From Desulfonatronum thiosulfatophilum (GTDB taxonomy: Bacteria; Desulfobacterota; Desulfovibrionia; Desulfovibrionales; Desulfonatronaceae), in assembly GCF_900104215.1 (NCBI RefSeq), contig NZ_FMXO01000019.1, forward strand, positions 24,151 to 88,150: a DNA stretch of 64,000 nucleotides, written 5' to 3'. Positions 8,434 to 17,853 of the stretch are shown here, piece by piece. The notes below the pieces were generated by a model. It ran no database searches and was not told where the DNA came from. It saw only the letters and a program-made list of their open reading frames with translations. Within the stretch, counting starts at the first letter, position 1. The number at the start of each line of letters is the position of its first letter. The position numbers and the translations under genes are program-made.

Positions 8434-10350
8434 ATGCACAAATTTAAAAAAATTCTTTCCTTGCTCTCCAGGCGTGAACGCCTGAAGGTGTATTTGCTGT
8501 TTCTGGCAATGCTGTCCACGGCACTGGTTGACATGCTCAGCATTGCCTCTGTCATGCCGTTCATGGCTGTTGTGACGAATCCGCATGTTATAGAGACAAA
8601 CCAATATCTGCAAATGATCTACCAACGATTTGAATTCACAAGCGCAAATCAATTTCTAATTTTTATCGGAATCGCTGTACTGATACTGATTGTTTCGTCC
8701 AACTTGCTGCGTCTGGTTTCCATGTGGTTCAACACGCGATTTATCCATTACTGCAAAGCAAACCTGTCTCGGAAGATGCTCCAATTTTACATGATGCAAC
8801 CGTATCAGTTCTTCTTGACCCGAAATACGTCCAATATGGGCAAGAATGTTCTTGAGGAAGTTTCACGGGTCATCTACAGCGTTCTGCAGCCGATATTGGC
8901 CATAGTTGCCAGAGGGACCATCACGGTGCTCATTTTCGCGATGCTTGTGGCGGTGGATCCTGTTCTGGCCTTGATGGTCGTGCTGATTCTTGGAGGGAGC
9001 TATGCCATGATCTTCATTTCTGTGCGCAGGGGATTGGACACCCTCGGCAAAAGACGTGCCCAGGCCAATCGAGGCCGCTTTCAGACGGCGTCTGAAGCGC
9101 TTTGCGGGATCAAAGATCTGAAGATCATGGGGCGGGAAAAAATTTTTCTGGATAAGTTTGCGTCGTACAACCGAGAACTGGCGCATACGGAGAGCAGGCT
9201 TGCGGTGATCACGCAGGCTCCCAAATTCGCTTTGGAGGCCATAGGTTTCGGCGGCATCGTCCTGATCGTGGTCTACTTCCTGTTCTCGGCCAGCCAGACA
9301 TCGGAGATCATCCCGCTGCTGGCGTTGTACGCCTTTGCCGGCTATCGGCTGATGCCCGCACTTCAAACCCTGTTCACCAACGTCACGACGATGCGTTTCA
9401 ACTCCGCGGCCCTGGACGCGCTCCTCGAGGATATGCAGGAGAAAACGGGCGCCCTGGACAGTCCGTTGCTTGGTCAGGTGGAACGACTGCCCATAATCAA
9501 GGAGATAGTCCTGGAGAAGGTCACCTACAGCTATCCGCAAGCTGCCGACCCGGTTTTGCATGAATTGGGCCTGCGTATCGAGGCGAACACGACCGTGGGT
9601 TTTGTCGGAGCCACCGGCTCCGGAAAAACAACCACTGTTGACGTGATTCTCGGACTGCTTGCTCCTCAAAGCGGTCAACTGCGGGTGGACGGAGTGCTGC
9701 TGGATGAAGATTTGATGATTCGTTGGCAGCGAAATATCGGGTATGTGCCGCAATTCATTTACCTGACGGATGATACGGTGGCCAGGAACATCGCTTTTGG
9801 CGTGGGAGAGTCGGATTTGGATCTCGAGGCCGTGGAGCGGGCGGCCAGAATCGCCAATTTGCACGATTTCGTGACCAAAGAGCTTCCCCATGGCTACCAA
9901 ACCCAGGTGGGCGAACGCGGCGTCCGGCTCAGCGGCGGTCAGCGGCAACGTATCGGGATTGCCAGAGCCTTGTATCATGATCCGCAAGTGCTGATTCTTG
10001 ATGAAGCCACCAGTGCCCTGGACAATGTGACCGAGGAACAGGTCATGAAGGACATTCAGAGCCTGGCACGGAAAAAAACCATTCTGATGATCGCTCACAG
10101 GCTGAGTACGGTTCGGGATTGCGACACGATATTCATGCTGGACAAGGGACGACTTGTGGCCTCCGGCTCTTATGACGATCTTATCGAAAGCAATGAGCAT
10201 TTCCGGCAGATTGCGCGCCGGGTCGACTTCGATGGAAACGGCAAAGGCGAAGCTCGTGAGAAACGAAAGACCGGCGATATTGAGGCAACTGCCAATTTCC
10301 CCCGGGTTCCAGGGGAAGGGCGCGGCTTTTCTTCGGAACCTCTCTCATAA
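8434..10350 (+). CDS. PglK-like ABC exporter (permease-ATPase fusion)
   Basis: This 638-residue half-transporter has six helices in residues 1-320 and a C-terminal ATPase. Walker A GATGSGKT is at 392-399, followed by the signature LSGGQRQ, Walker B VLILDEATSALD and the switch histidine in IAHRLSTV. The GIKDLKIMGRE block in the permease is typical of PglK-like flippases, which move lipid-linked oligosaccharides. In this locus it is a candidate for flipping the lipid-linked repeat unit or glycolipid. The C-terminal 50 residues are a charged extension of unknown role. A Shine-Dalgarno-like AGGATG lies ahead of the start. Confidence 0.9.
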   Translation: MHKFKKILSLLSRRERLKVYLLFLAMLSTALVDMLSIASVMPFMAVVTNPHVIETNQYLQMIYQRFEFTSANQFLIFIGIAVLILIVSSNLLRLVSMWFNTRFIHYCKANLSRKMLQFYMMQPYQFFLTRNTSNMGKNVLEEVSRVIYSVLQPILAIVARGTITVLIFAMLVAVDPVLALMVVLILGGSYAMIFISVRRGLDTLGKRRAQANRGRFQTASEALCGIKDLKIMGREKIFLDKFASYNRELAHTESRLAVITQAPKFALEAIGFGGIVLIVVYFLFSASQTSEIIPLLALYAFAGYRLMPALQTLFTNVTTMRFNSAALDALLEDMQEKTGALDSPLLGQVERLPIIKEIVLEKVTYSYPQAADPVLHELGLRIEANTTVGFVGATGSGKTTTVDVILGLLAPQSGQLRVDGVLLDEDLMIRWQRNIGYVPQFIYLTDDTVARNIAFGVGESDLDLEAVERAARIANLHDFVTKELPHGYQTQVGERGVRLSGGQRQRIGIARALYHDPQVLILDEATSALDNVTEEQVMKDIQSLARKKTILMIAHRLSTVRDCDTIFMLDKGRLVASGSYDDLIESNEHFRQIARRVDFDGNGKGEAREKRKTGDIEATANFPRVPGEGRGFSSEPLS

Positions 10351-10398
10351 CGGAGTTGAAATTCGGATCTGGTTGGCAGCGGGAGCGAGTGACGTTTC

Positions 10399-11598
10399 AT
10401 GGCGACAATTCTTGTATTGAATCATCAAGCTCCGTTTCCGGTGCGCTGCGGGAATACGTTGCGGGTCTACAATCTCTGCAATGTGCTTTCCACGTCCCAT
10501 TCCCTTGTGGCTTGTTTTTCCGGTGAGAATTCTGACGGATCGGTCCCCTTGTCGCCCACGGCCGGAGACGTTTTCCGGAAGAGCTTGGTCCTGCCGCGAA
10601 TGAACGGCAAAGCATCCTGGAAGCGTTTCCTGCGACCGCTGGAAGGGCATCTGGTCAAACGTTTCAATCCTTCCTTCTGGAAACAGATTCGAAACGAACT
10701 GATGAGAGTGATCGATGGGGAAAAAGCGGACGCCGTGCTCGTCACCAGCTTGAAAATGGCCGAATTCGTAGCTGGAATGAACTTGAACAACACCCGAACA
10801 GTGCTGGATATCTGCGACAGCCGGACCTTGACCCTTGAGCGAGAATACGCGGCGGATCAACAAATGAATTATTGGGAGAGAATGCATCGGCGTCTTTACC
10901 TGGCACGTGCCAGGAGGGATGAGCGAAACGTTACGGAAAAATTTGATGCCGTGACAGCTGTTTCCCCGGTAGACTTGGCTCGTCTCAAGGCCCTGAACCG
11001 CCAACATGGCAAGCTGCATCTCGTTCCCAACGGCGTACGTCTTCCGGCACAGGTACCTTGTCCGGAACAAAAGCGGGCTGTGATTTTCTGGGGGGCCTTG
11101 GATTTTCCGCCCAATTCCACGGCAGTGCGCTATTTTCTGGAGGAGGCATGGCCAATGCTCCGTCAAAAAGCAGTACGCTGGTATGTTGTGGGGAAAAATG
11201 CTCCAGATTGGCTGCTGCAGGCAGCAAAGAAGGATGATGCCTTGATTCTCACGGGTTTTCTCGAAGACTTGCATGCTTTTGCAGCAACCGTTCCCGTGAT
11301 GATCAACCCCATGCGCATGGGCAGCGGTTTGAAGAACAAGGTCCTGGAGGCGTTTTCCATGGAGCGGGCCGTGGTTTCAACCGATATGGGCATGGAAGCC
11401 ATTCAGGCTGAAGCCGGCACCCATTATGTCCGCGCAAATACTGGGGTGGAGTTTGTTGAGAACATTCTGCGTCTTTTGGACAATCCACAAAGATGTCGTG
11501 ATCTCGGACTTGCCTCTAGATCGATGGTGGCGAGGGAGTATACCTGGGAAAAGGCAGCTTCGCGCCTGGAACCACTTTTGATCGGGGAGCCAAAATGA
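10399..11598 (+). CDS. Family 4 glycosyltransferase
   Basis: The 399-residue GT-B enzyme begins ILVLNHQAPFPVRCGNTLR, like the exosortase-linked GT4 transferases. The C-terminal nucleotide-sugar domain has VPNGVRLP, the AIFWGALDF-like strand and a donor-binding region around NPMRMGSGLKNKVLEAFSM. Donor sugar and linkage cannot be read. Its stop overlaps the O-antigen ligase-like gene by four bases. Confidence 0.88.
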   Translation: MATILVLNHQAPFPVRCGNTLRVYNLCNVLSTSHSLVACFSGENSDGSVPLSPTAGDVFRKSLVLPRMNGKASWKRFLRPLEGHLVKRFNPSFWKQIRNELMRVIDGEKADAVLVTSLKMAEFVAGMNLNNTRTVLDICDSRTLTLEREYAADQQMNYWERMHRRLYLARARRDERNVTEKFDAVTAVSPVDLARLKALNRQHGKLHLVPNGVRLPAQVPCPEQKRAVIFWGALDFPPNSTAVRYFLEEAWPMLRQKAVRWYVVGKNAPDWLLQAAKKDDALILTGFLEDLHAFAATVPVMINPMRMGSGLKNKVLEAFSMERAVVSTDMGMEAIQAEAGTHYVRANTGVEFVENILRLLDNPQRCRDLGLASRSMVAREYTWEKAASRLEPLLIGEPK

Positions 11599-12869
11599 AC
11601 GTTTCCACGCAAAACAACATGTTGTTGTACGGCATCATGCTGCTTGTTCTGGTGTATGTTGCGAGAATTCAAGAGCTTTTTCAGTTTCTTATTCCATTGC
11701 AGTTAGGGAAAATCGCCATTCTCCTGGCACTGACCTTGTTGATGGTCTCGCCCAAGCCGCCCATGCGGGCATCCCTGTTGAAAATACCGCAGGTCAAGAT
11801 GGTTCTGGGAATTCTCGCATTATGTCTGATTTCGGTGCCTTTCAGCGTCTACCAAGGGCAAAGCTTCAACCATGCGGTGATGGGCTTTCCACGAACCATC
11901 CTGTTTTTCTTTTTGCTGATCTATGCCGTGAACAACTTTCACGACCTGCGAAAGCTGTTTTGGGCATTCATCTTTGGCGTAATGATCCTGGCATATTTCA
12001 TGATCACCGCCAGCGGCACGGGTCGCCTGGCCGCAAGCGCGACTTACGATCCCAATGACATAGCCATGCTCTTCGTCATAACCCTGCCCATTGTCTACTT
12101 CTTCATGAACAGCCGGAAAGGCCCCACTAAGCTTGTGCTGATGGGCATACTGCTCGCCCTGCTTTTCGCTTTTATCCTCACCGGTTCCAGAGGAGGATTT
12201 ATCGGTCTGATGGTAATTACGATATTCATCCTGTTTATGGATAAATATAGGACCTGGCTGACGAAAATTCTGGTGTTGGGCATTGCCGTCCTGGCCTTTT
12301 TTCAGTTTGCCCCGGAGACCTATTGGGAACGCATTCGAACCATCACGACTTATGAAGAAGATTATAATTATTCCGCTGAATATGGTCGCAAGGCGCTGTG
12401 GAAGCGGGGAATGCAAATGATGATGCAAAATCCCCTCACGGGGGTCGGCGCAGCGGCATTCACCACAGGACTCGGTCTTTCCTATGGCGAAGAGGGAGGA
12501 AAATGGTTGACCGCCCATAACGCGTTCGTCCAGATCGGAGCGGAACTGGGAATAGGCGGCTTTGTGCTGTTTATCTGGCTCATCGCGTCCAGCATCCGCT
12601 ACCTGCGCCGTCTGCGTGCGAAGTATGCCCGGCAGCCAGGCATATTCAGGGATCATCTCTGGATGGCCACGGCTCTGGAGGTCAGCCTATGGGGATATGT
12701 GGCCACGGCAATGTTCCTCTCCGCAGCCTATTTCGTCATGTTTTATTTTTTGATCGCCATGTGCTGCATTCTCCGAAAACTGGAGATGCAAGTCGAGTTG
12801 CAGGAACAGGCCCAGGAGAACCATTCCGGATTGGAAACCCAGCTGCAAATCGTTGGAGCTCGGGGATGA
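11595..12869 (+). CDS. O-antigen ligase / Wzy-type polymerase
   Basis: The 424-residue protein is mostly membrane helices (about eleven or twelve), with the LTGSRGGFIGL motif of the Wzy_C/WaaL superfamily and a long periplasmic loop around residues 235-290. Such enzymes either polymerise undecaprenyl-linked repeat units or ligate glycan to a lipid or protein acceptor. In exosortase A loci a related protein is thought to act as an O-glycosylation ligase. Which activity applies here is open. The C-terminal 30 residues are charged and Glu/Gln-rich. Both ends overlap neighbours by four bases. Confidence 0.87.
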   Translation: MNVSTQNNMLLYGIMLLVLVYVARIQELFQFLIPLQLGKIAILLALTLLMVSPKPPMRASLLKIPQVKMVLGILALCLISVPFSVYQGQSFNHAVMGFPRTILFFFLLIYAVNNFHDLRKLFWAFIFGVMILAYFMITASGTGRLAASATYDPNDIAMLFVITLPIVYFFMNSRKGPTKLVLMGILLALLFAFILTGSRGGFIGLMVITIFILFMDKYRTWLTKILVLGIAVLAFFQFAPETYWERIRTITTYEEDYNYSAEYGRKALWKRGMQMMMQNPLTGVGAAAFTTGLGLSYGEEGGKWLTAHNAFVQIGAELGIGGFVLFIWLIASSIRYLRRLRAKYARQPGIFRDHLWMATALEVSLWGYVATAMFLSAAYFVMFYFLIAMCCILRKLEMQVELQEQAQENHSGLETQLQIVGARG

Positions 12870-13483
12870 GATTCATGGGAGCTGCCGGCGTCGCCCTGCG
12901 TCACTTCCGTCAAAGTGCCTACACCCGATATGGGGCCGGATTTCCAGGAATCTGCAAATTCTTGTATTACAGCCTGTTCCGGGTCAACACATTCATTGTC
13001 TTCTCATGCGGCCGGGGTGAAACCTCAAAGCCGGATATGCCCGTTGAACTGCGGATCGTTCGCGGCGATCACCACCAGCTTGGCCTCGTTCGTGGCCGTT
13101 ACGCCCTCCCCGGAGAGTTCTACTGCGATCTCAGCCACAACGTGCACGATTATTTCATGGGGCTCTGGAATGAGTTTCCGGCATATGTGCATTGGATCTT
13201 CCCACCCGGAAAGGCAAGCCGTTTTCTTGAACTCGGCCCAGGATGCGCGGAGGTGAACTACATGCTCACTCTGCCCGACTATCGGGGCAGGCATCTTTGT
13301 TCCTTGATTCTTGCATGCACGATCCACGAGTTGATGGCTGAAAACGTGCAGCGGATATATTGCGTCGTCCATGATGCGAACATCGCCTCCATCAAGGCCG
13401 TGCAACGCTCCGGCTTCCAGGAGATGCAACGGGTGCGCAGCATAGGTCCATTCAATTTCCGGATTAAGGTGGATGCGGCATGA
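12866..13483 (+). CDS. GNAT-like acetyltransferase, small
   Basis: A protein of about 205 residues starts at an ATG overlapping the ligase stop. Its C-terminal third carries a GNAT-type block: NIASIKAVQRSGFQEMQRVRSI, with the asparagine/serine and the GF turn of the acetyl-CoA fold. The first half is not recognised. It may acetylate an amino sugar precursor or act on the polymer. Four-base overlaps on both sides place it in a tightly coupled group with the ligase and the next glycosyltransferase. Confidence 0.7.
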   Translation: MRFMGAAGVALRHFRQSAYTRYGAGFPGICKFLYYSLFRVNTFIVFSCGRGETSKPDMPVELRIVRGDHHQLGLVRGRYALPGEFYCDLSHNVHDYFMGLWNEFPAYVHWIFPPGKASRFLELGPGCAEVNYMLTLPDYRGRHLCSLILACTIHELMAENVQRIYCVVHDANIASIKAVQRSGFQEMQRVRSIGPFNFRIKVDAA

Positions 13484-14676
13484 AGCGCATCCTGTTTCTC
13501 ACTGCCCGGGTCCCGGCGCCGCTGGACGACGGCTGGAAAATTCGCACCTTCCACCTGATCAAGGGCTTTGTTCAGGAGGGTTGGCAGGTGGATCTGCTCA
13601 GCTTTCGCGGACCAGAACAGCAAGCCTCCGATTTTCCGGAACTGGAAAGGATGTGCAAGCGCATGCTCCTGATCGTCCGTGCCAAGGCCTACGCTCCAAA
13701 AGATCTGCTGCTCGGGCTTTTCACGCCTATGCCGTTTCATGTCTACAACTACCGTATTCCGGCCATGGCCGCCGCGGTGGAAGAAATGACCGCGACCACG
13801 AACTATGACTTCATTCAGGTCGAAGATGTGGTCATGGCCCAGTACGCTGCAAAAGCAGGAAGCCGTGGGGGACGCATTCTGGACATGCACAACGTGGAGT
13901 CCAGCTTGCTTGACCGATTCGCCGTCAACGAACCGAATCCGCTGAAACGCATGTACGCCCGCATTACGGCGAGAAAACTGCGTCGTTATGAACGACGTGT
14001 CGCCTCCCTGTTTCACCGGATTCTGGTTTGTTCCCCGGAAGATGGCCGACTCCTCGGAAACAATGGTCTGCAGACCCCGGTACAGGTCATACCCAACGGC
14101 GTAGACTGCGATTATTTTCATCCCCAACCGTGGGATCCATCCGCACAGGATTTGGTCTTCGTTGGGAGCATGGACTATCACGCCAACATTTCCGGCGTCC
14201 TCTACTTCGTCCAAAACATTTTGCCGCTTGTCTGGAGAATAAATCCTCGAACGAGATTGACCATCGTGGGAAAGAACCCTCCGGAGGCCATTCTTCGTCT
14301 GGCCGAGGAGCGGATTACGATTACGGGTAGGGTTGCCGATGTCCGCCCCTTTCTGGCTCGGGCTCGTGTCGTCGTGGTGCCGTTGCTGGTGGGCGGCGGA
14401 ACACGATTGAAGATACTCGAGGCCATGGCCAGCGCCAGGGCGATCGTCGCCACGCCTCTCGGGGCGGAGGGTCTAGCGATCAAGGACGGAGAACATCTCT
14501 TTCTTGCGGAAAAAGTAGACGACTTTGCGAGCAAGACTTGCCTGTTGCTTGAGAACGCCGAGCTCTGCCGCTCTCTCGGGGAATCCGCTTCGGCCTTTGC
14601 CCGCTCCAACTATGACTGGTCCTCGATCACCACGCGACTGCGTAGAGACCTGCCGCCACTTCCTGGTGAGTCATGA
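13480..14676 (+). CDS. Family 4 glycosyltransferase, exosortase-associated type
   Basis: The 398-residue GT-B protein begins MKRILFLTARVPAPLDDGWKIR, as in the PEP-CTERM/XrtA-associated GT4 group. It has DMHNVESSLL, VIPNGVDCDYF, FVGSMDYHANISG and a donor-site stretch VPLLVGGGTRLKILEAMA with the conserved Glu. Its product should be an intermediate of the EPS repeat. It overlaps genes on both sides by ATGA. Confidence 0.9.
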   Translation: MKRILFLTARVPAPLDDGWKIRTFHLIKGFVQEGWQVDLLSFRGPEQQASDFPELERMCKRMLLIVRAKAYAPKDLLLGLFTPMPFHVYNYRIPAMAAAVEEMTATTNYDFIQVEDVVMAQYAAKAGSRGGRILDMHNVESSLLDRFAVNEPNPLKRMYARITARKLRRYERRVASLFHRILVCSPEDGRLLGNNGLQTPVQVIPNGVDCDYFHPQPWDPSAQDLVFVGSMDYHANISGVLYFVQNILPLVWRINPRTRLTIVGKNPPEAILRLAEERITITGRVADVRPFLARARVVVVPLLVGGGTRLKILEAMASARAIVATPLGAEGLAIKDGEHLFLAEKVDDFASKTCLLLENAELCRSLGESASAFARSNYDWSSITTRLRRDLPPLPGES

Positions 14677-15848
14677 AAAGAATACTGACCTTGATGTCCA
14701 CGGATCATCTAAGCGGGCCGCTGCGCCAGCTTCTCCAGCTTACGGAACATGTCCGGAACAGCCATCCGAATCAATATCATTACCATATGGGGTTCACTTG
14801 GCCCGCGGCTCTGCCGGAACCGGAACTGTTCCAGGAACTCAGAGGCCGAGGAATTCATCTGGAGATCATTTCCCAAAAGGGACGATTGGACTTTTCCTTG
14901 GTCCGCAAAATCCAAAAACTGATTGCCGTCCACAAGATCGATCTGCTGCAAAGCCATGGATACAAACCCTCCATCTTGGCTTTTCTTCTGAAACGAAAAT
15001 TAGGCCTCCCCTGGGTGGCTTTCCTCCATGGGAGAACCGCGGAGAATCTCAAGGTTCGTTGTTATTTTAAAATGGAAAAGCTGGTCGTTCGCAAAGCCGA
15101 TGTCGTGGTTACGGTTTCCGAGAGGATGCGCCGGGAAATGCTCGATTTTGGCTTCAGTCCTTCCCAAGTCCGCACCCTGCGCAACGCGATCAATCCGGAC
15201 GCTTTTCAGACCAACATTCCTGAGCATGATGCGGACCGGTTGCGAAAACTTCATGTCGGCCGCAATGGCGGGCCCGTACTGGGCATTGTCGGAAGAATGA
15301 GTCCGGAGAAAGGACATGTTTGGTTCATGGACGCTTTTCAGGAAGTATTGCAACAGGTACCTGACGCCATCCTTCTACTGATCGGCTCCGGACAGGAAGA
15401 ACGCAAGCTGAAACAGATGTGCGCGGCAAGGGGGCTGAACGGGCGAGTTCATTTCGTGGGCTTTCAGAGCGAGATATCCCCTTGGTATTCCCTCCTGGAC
15501 CTCGTTGTCATGCCTTCGTTGAGCGAAGGGCTGCCCAACACGGCAATGGAGGCCATGCTTTTCGGTCGCCCGGTGGTGGCGACGGATGTGGGGGGCGTTC
15601 CGGAAGTGGTGGAGCACGGGGTGACCGGAAGGCTTGTCCCGGTCCGTGAACCGCGGTCCATGGCCGATGCGATCATCGCCTATCTGGCCGATCCGGCGAT
15701 GAGGGCGACTCATGGAGCCAATGGGCGCACGAAGGTGCTGCGGGAGTTTTCTCCGCACGTCCAGGCCGACAGCTTGATCAAAATTTATGAAAATGTGCTT
15801 TCAGGCGCCCTGGATAAAAATCCGGATGCCAGATCTACCAGCAGCTGA
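14673..15848 (+). CDS. Family 4 glycosyltransferase
   Basis: This 391-residue retaining-type GT4 has a clear C-terminal domain: GIVGRMSPEKG, the phosphate-binding GSGQEERKL, and the donor-site motif PSLSEGLPNTAMEAML with the ExxxxxxE pair. The N-terminal domain has HGRTAENLKVR. The sugar donor is unknown. The start overlaps the previous stop by four bases. Confidence 0.9.
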   Translation: MKRILTLMSTDHLSGPLRQLLQLTEHVRNSHPNQYHYHMGFTWPAALPEPELFQELRGRGIHLEIISQKGRLDFSLVRKIQKLIAVHKIDLLQSHGYKPSILAFLLKRKLGLPWVAFLHGRTAENLKVRCYFKMEKLVVRKADVVVTVSERMRREMLDFGFSPSQVRTLRNAINPDAFQTNIPEHDADRLRKLHVGRNGGPVLGIVGRMSPEKGHVWFMDAFQEVLQQVPDAILLLIGSGQEERKLKQMCAARGLNGRVHFVGFQSEISPWYSLLDLVVMPSLSEGLPNTAMEAMLFGRPVVATDVGGVPEVVEHGVTGRLVPVREPRSMADAIIAYLADPAMRATHGANGRTKVLREFSPHVQADSLIKIYENVLSGALDKNPDARSTSS

Positions 15849-15884
15849 GGGTACTCAACCAATCGAAAGCAACATGGCGGAATC

Positions 15885-16733
15885 ATGTTCAGAAATCGTA
15901 TAAGAAGAGTATATCGGACCATATTGCCTTGGATATGGGCCAGGAGGAATTATAAATTTTTCCTGACAGGCAGTTTGTTTGAACTGGACAGGAAGACTCA
16001 GGCCGTTTTCCACGCCACCAACATTCTGAAACGCTACATCAAGCCGATCCAGGTCCGACCGCCTTTCGGAAAAAGATGCCTTGTCGTGGCGCCGCATTCC
16101 GATGACGAGGCTATTGGTTGCGGCGGGAGCGTCTTGAGCCATTTGAGCAAGAATGGAGACGCGAGAATCATTATCGTACAAGACGGATCCGGAGCGGAAG
16201 CGGCAATTGGGTTGAGCAGGAAAGAACTGATCGAGATTCGGGAGCAGGAGTCCATAGAGTGTGCCAAAAGGCTGGGGATCGAAGCGCCCCGGTTTCTCCG
16301 CTATGCACGGGTTGGCGTTGACAACGTCTCCAGGCTTGCAGCGGATCTGGAAGGCATCATCATGGAATATCAACCCGATGCTGTATTTGGACCTTTCATC
16401 CTGGATCACAACTACGAACACGAAAATGTTTCCCTGGCTCTTGCTCTGGCACTCGAACGAACCGGCCTCGACGTCGAAGTCTACTCATATGAAGTATGGG
16501 GACTGTGCATTCCTAATGTGGCAGTATTTATCGACGAGTTCATCGATGCCAAATGCGAATTGATCGCTTGTTTCAAGAGCCAGACGCGGTGCAACGACTA
16601 TGCGCATGCTTTCAAGGGGCTAGCCATGTACAATTCGCTTCAGTTCGGAGCTATTGATACGAAATATGTCGAACGCTTTCTTGCGCTTCCGGGCAATGAA
16701 TATGTCGATTTCGTTAAGAAGGTTGCGGGGTGA
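15885..16733 (+). CDS. PIG-L/LmbE family deacetylase
   Basis: The 282-residue protein has a basic, possibly membrane-associated N-terminus (1-35). A PIG-L domain then shows the zinc motif PHSDDEAIGCGG and the second histidine block DHNYEHENV. Family members remove acetyl groups from N-acetylglucosamine linked to lipid, inositol or antibiotic scaffolds. Together with the NodB-type enzyme at 4.1-4.9 kb this gives the locus two unrelated de-N-acetylases. The substrate here is inferred to be a lipid-linked or nucleotide-linked amino sugar. Confidence 0.88.
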   Translation: MFRNRIRRVYRTILPWIWARRNYKFFLTGSLFELDRKTQAVFHATNILKRYIKPIQVRPPFGKRCLVVAPHSDDEAIGCGGSVLSHLSKNGDARIIIVQDGSGAEAAIGLSRKELIEIREQESIECAKRLGIEAPRFLRYARVGVDNVSRLAADLEGIIMEYQPDAVFGPFILDHNYEHENVSLALALALERTGLDVEVYSYEVWGLCIPNVAVFIDEFIDAKCELIACFKSQTRCNDYAHAFKGLAMYNSLQFGAIDTKYVERFLALPGNEYVDFVKKVAG

Positions 16734-16737
16734 TAAT

Positions 16738-17811
16738 ATGATGTTCAACGAATTTGAATGTAAAGAAGTGGATCCTGGCGAATTTGCCAATCACATCCTT
16801 GACCTCTTCAATTCAGTTTTCCACCGGAACATTCAGATGGATCAGTTCAGCTGGAAATACCTTGCCAGCAAGCCTGAGAAAGCACGGACATGGCTGACAA
16901 CAAAAAAAGAGACTGGTGAAGTCGTTGCCGCCATTTCCGCTTTCAAAATGACATTCTTTCATGAGCACAGGGAAATCATTGCTTATCAACTCTTCGATGC
17001 CATGGTGAAAGATGAATATAGGCGCCACAAAATTTTTTCGAACACGATACGTTGCTTGTATGATACATTGAAAAAGGAAGGAGTGGATTTATGTCTCGCC
17101 TATGGGAATTCAAGATCCATTCCTGCTCTGAACAAGATTTTGAAAGATAACGTGCCGATGAAATCCGGGCATGTCTTTTTCCATCCCATCGGTCTTGCCA
17201 ATGTCATACAAAAATTTTCCTTGCCTCCCTCAATCAAGCCACTGTTCACCTTCTCACTCTCGCCGCTGTATAAGACCTTTTGCAAGGCAAAAATTTCTCT
17301 AAAAACAAGTAATGTTCGTTTTTTAGAATTAAATAAATTTGATTTCGTGGATATGATTTCAATGGATAAGTTAAAGGATATGCATATATTATTTCCGAAC
17401 AGGAATGCGGAATATCTCTCATGGAAAGCATTTGGCCCACCAGATAGGATTAAGAATAATTTAATTATTTATGCCATTACAAAGAATGACTCTGCGGTAG
17501 GATATTGCATACTCAGCAAAGATGAAAAAAGAAACGTTCTCGTTATCCAAAGTATACTTTGTATTGACGAGATGCTCCTTAAAGAAGCAATTGTCGGCAT
17601 ACTCAGAATGGCTTGCGACCTGAAGTACGACGGCGTTTTGACCAACTGCAGCAGCAAGATATACCAGGAGCAGTATGCTAAGTTGGGCTTTGTCAAAGGA
17701 GCAAATGTTCTTGGCGCAATAAACGACATGAAAGGAGCATTTGGAGATTCGATCGGCAAAGATCATTTCTGGCTTCAGGAACCCATGGACAGGGATCTCT
17801 TTTCTTACTGA
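16738..17811 (+). CDS. GNAT-family acetyltransferase, low GC
   Basis: The protein has about 357 residues. It begins MMFNEFECKEVDP and has a GNAT-like N-terminal half: LFDAMVKDEYRRHKIFSNTI matches the acetyl-CoA-binding helix region. A second weaker acetyltransferase-like half follows, with SKIYQEQYAKLGFVKG near the end. The substrate is unknown, probably a sugar amine or a polymer group. Its base composition is visibly richer in A and T than its neighbours, mainly 17.28-17.60 kb, which suggests a different origin. The start at 16738 lies four bases after the PIG-L gene. Confidence 0.75.
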   Translation: MMFNEFECKEVDPGEFANHILDLFNSVFHRNIQMDQFSWKYLASKPEKARTWLTTKKETGEVVAAISAFKMTFFHEHREIIAYQLFDAMVKDEYRRHKIFSNTIRCLYDTLKKEGVDLCLAYGNSRSIPALNKILKDNVPMKSGHVFFHPIGLANVIQKFSLPPSIKPLFTFSLSPLYKTFCKAKISLKTSNVRFLELNKFDFVDMISMDKLKDMHILFPNRNAEYLSWKAFGPPDRIKNNLIIYAITKNDSAVGYCILSKDEKRNVLVIQSILCIDEMLLKEAIVGILRMACDLKYDGVLTNCSSKIYQEQYAKLGFVKGANVLGAINDMKGAFGDSIGKDHFWLQEPMDRDLFSY

Positions 17812-17853
17812 AGACTGCCAGCCACACGAAAAGCCTCACAAATCAATTCCGTC

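Noticed and set aside
8863..10200. A 445-codon frame antisense to the ABC exporter gene
   Set aside because: The exporter has all ABC motifs in the right order; the antisense protein is rich in His/Gln and has no homology.
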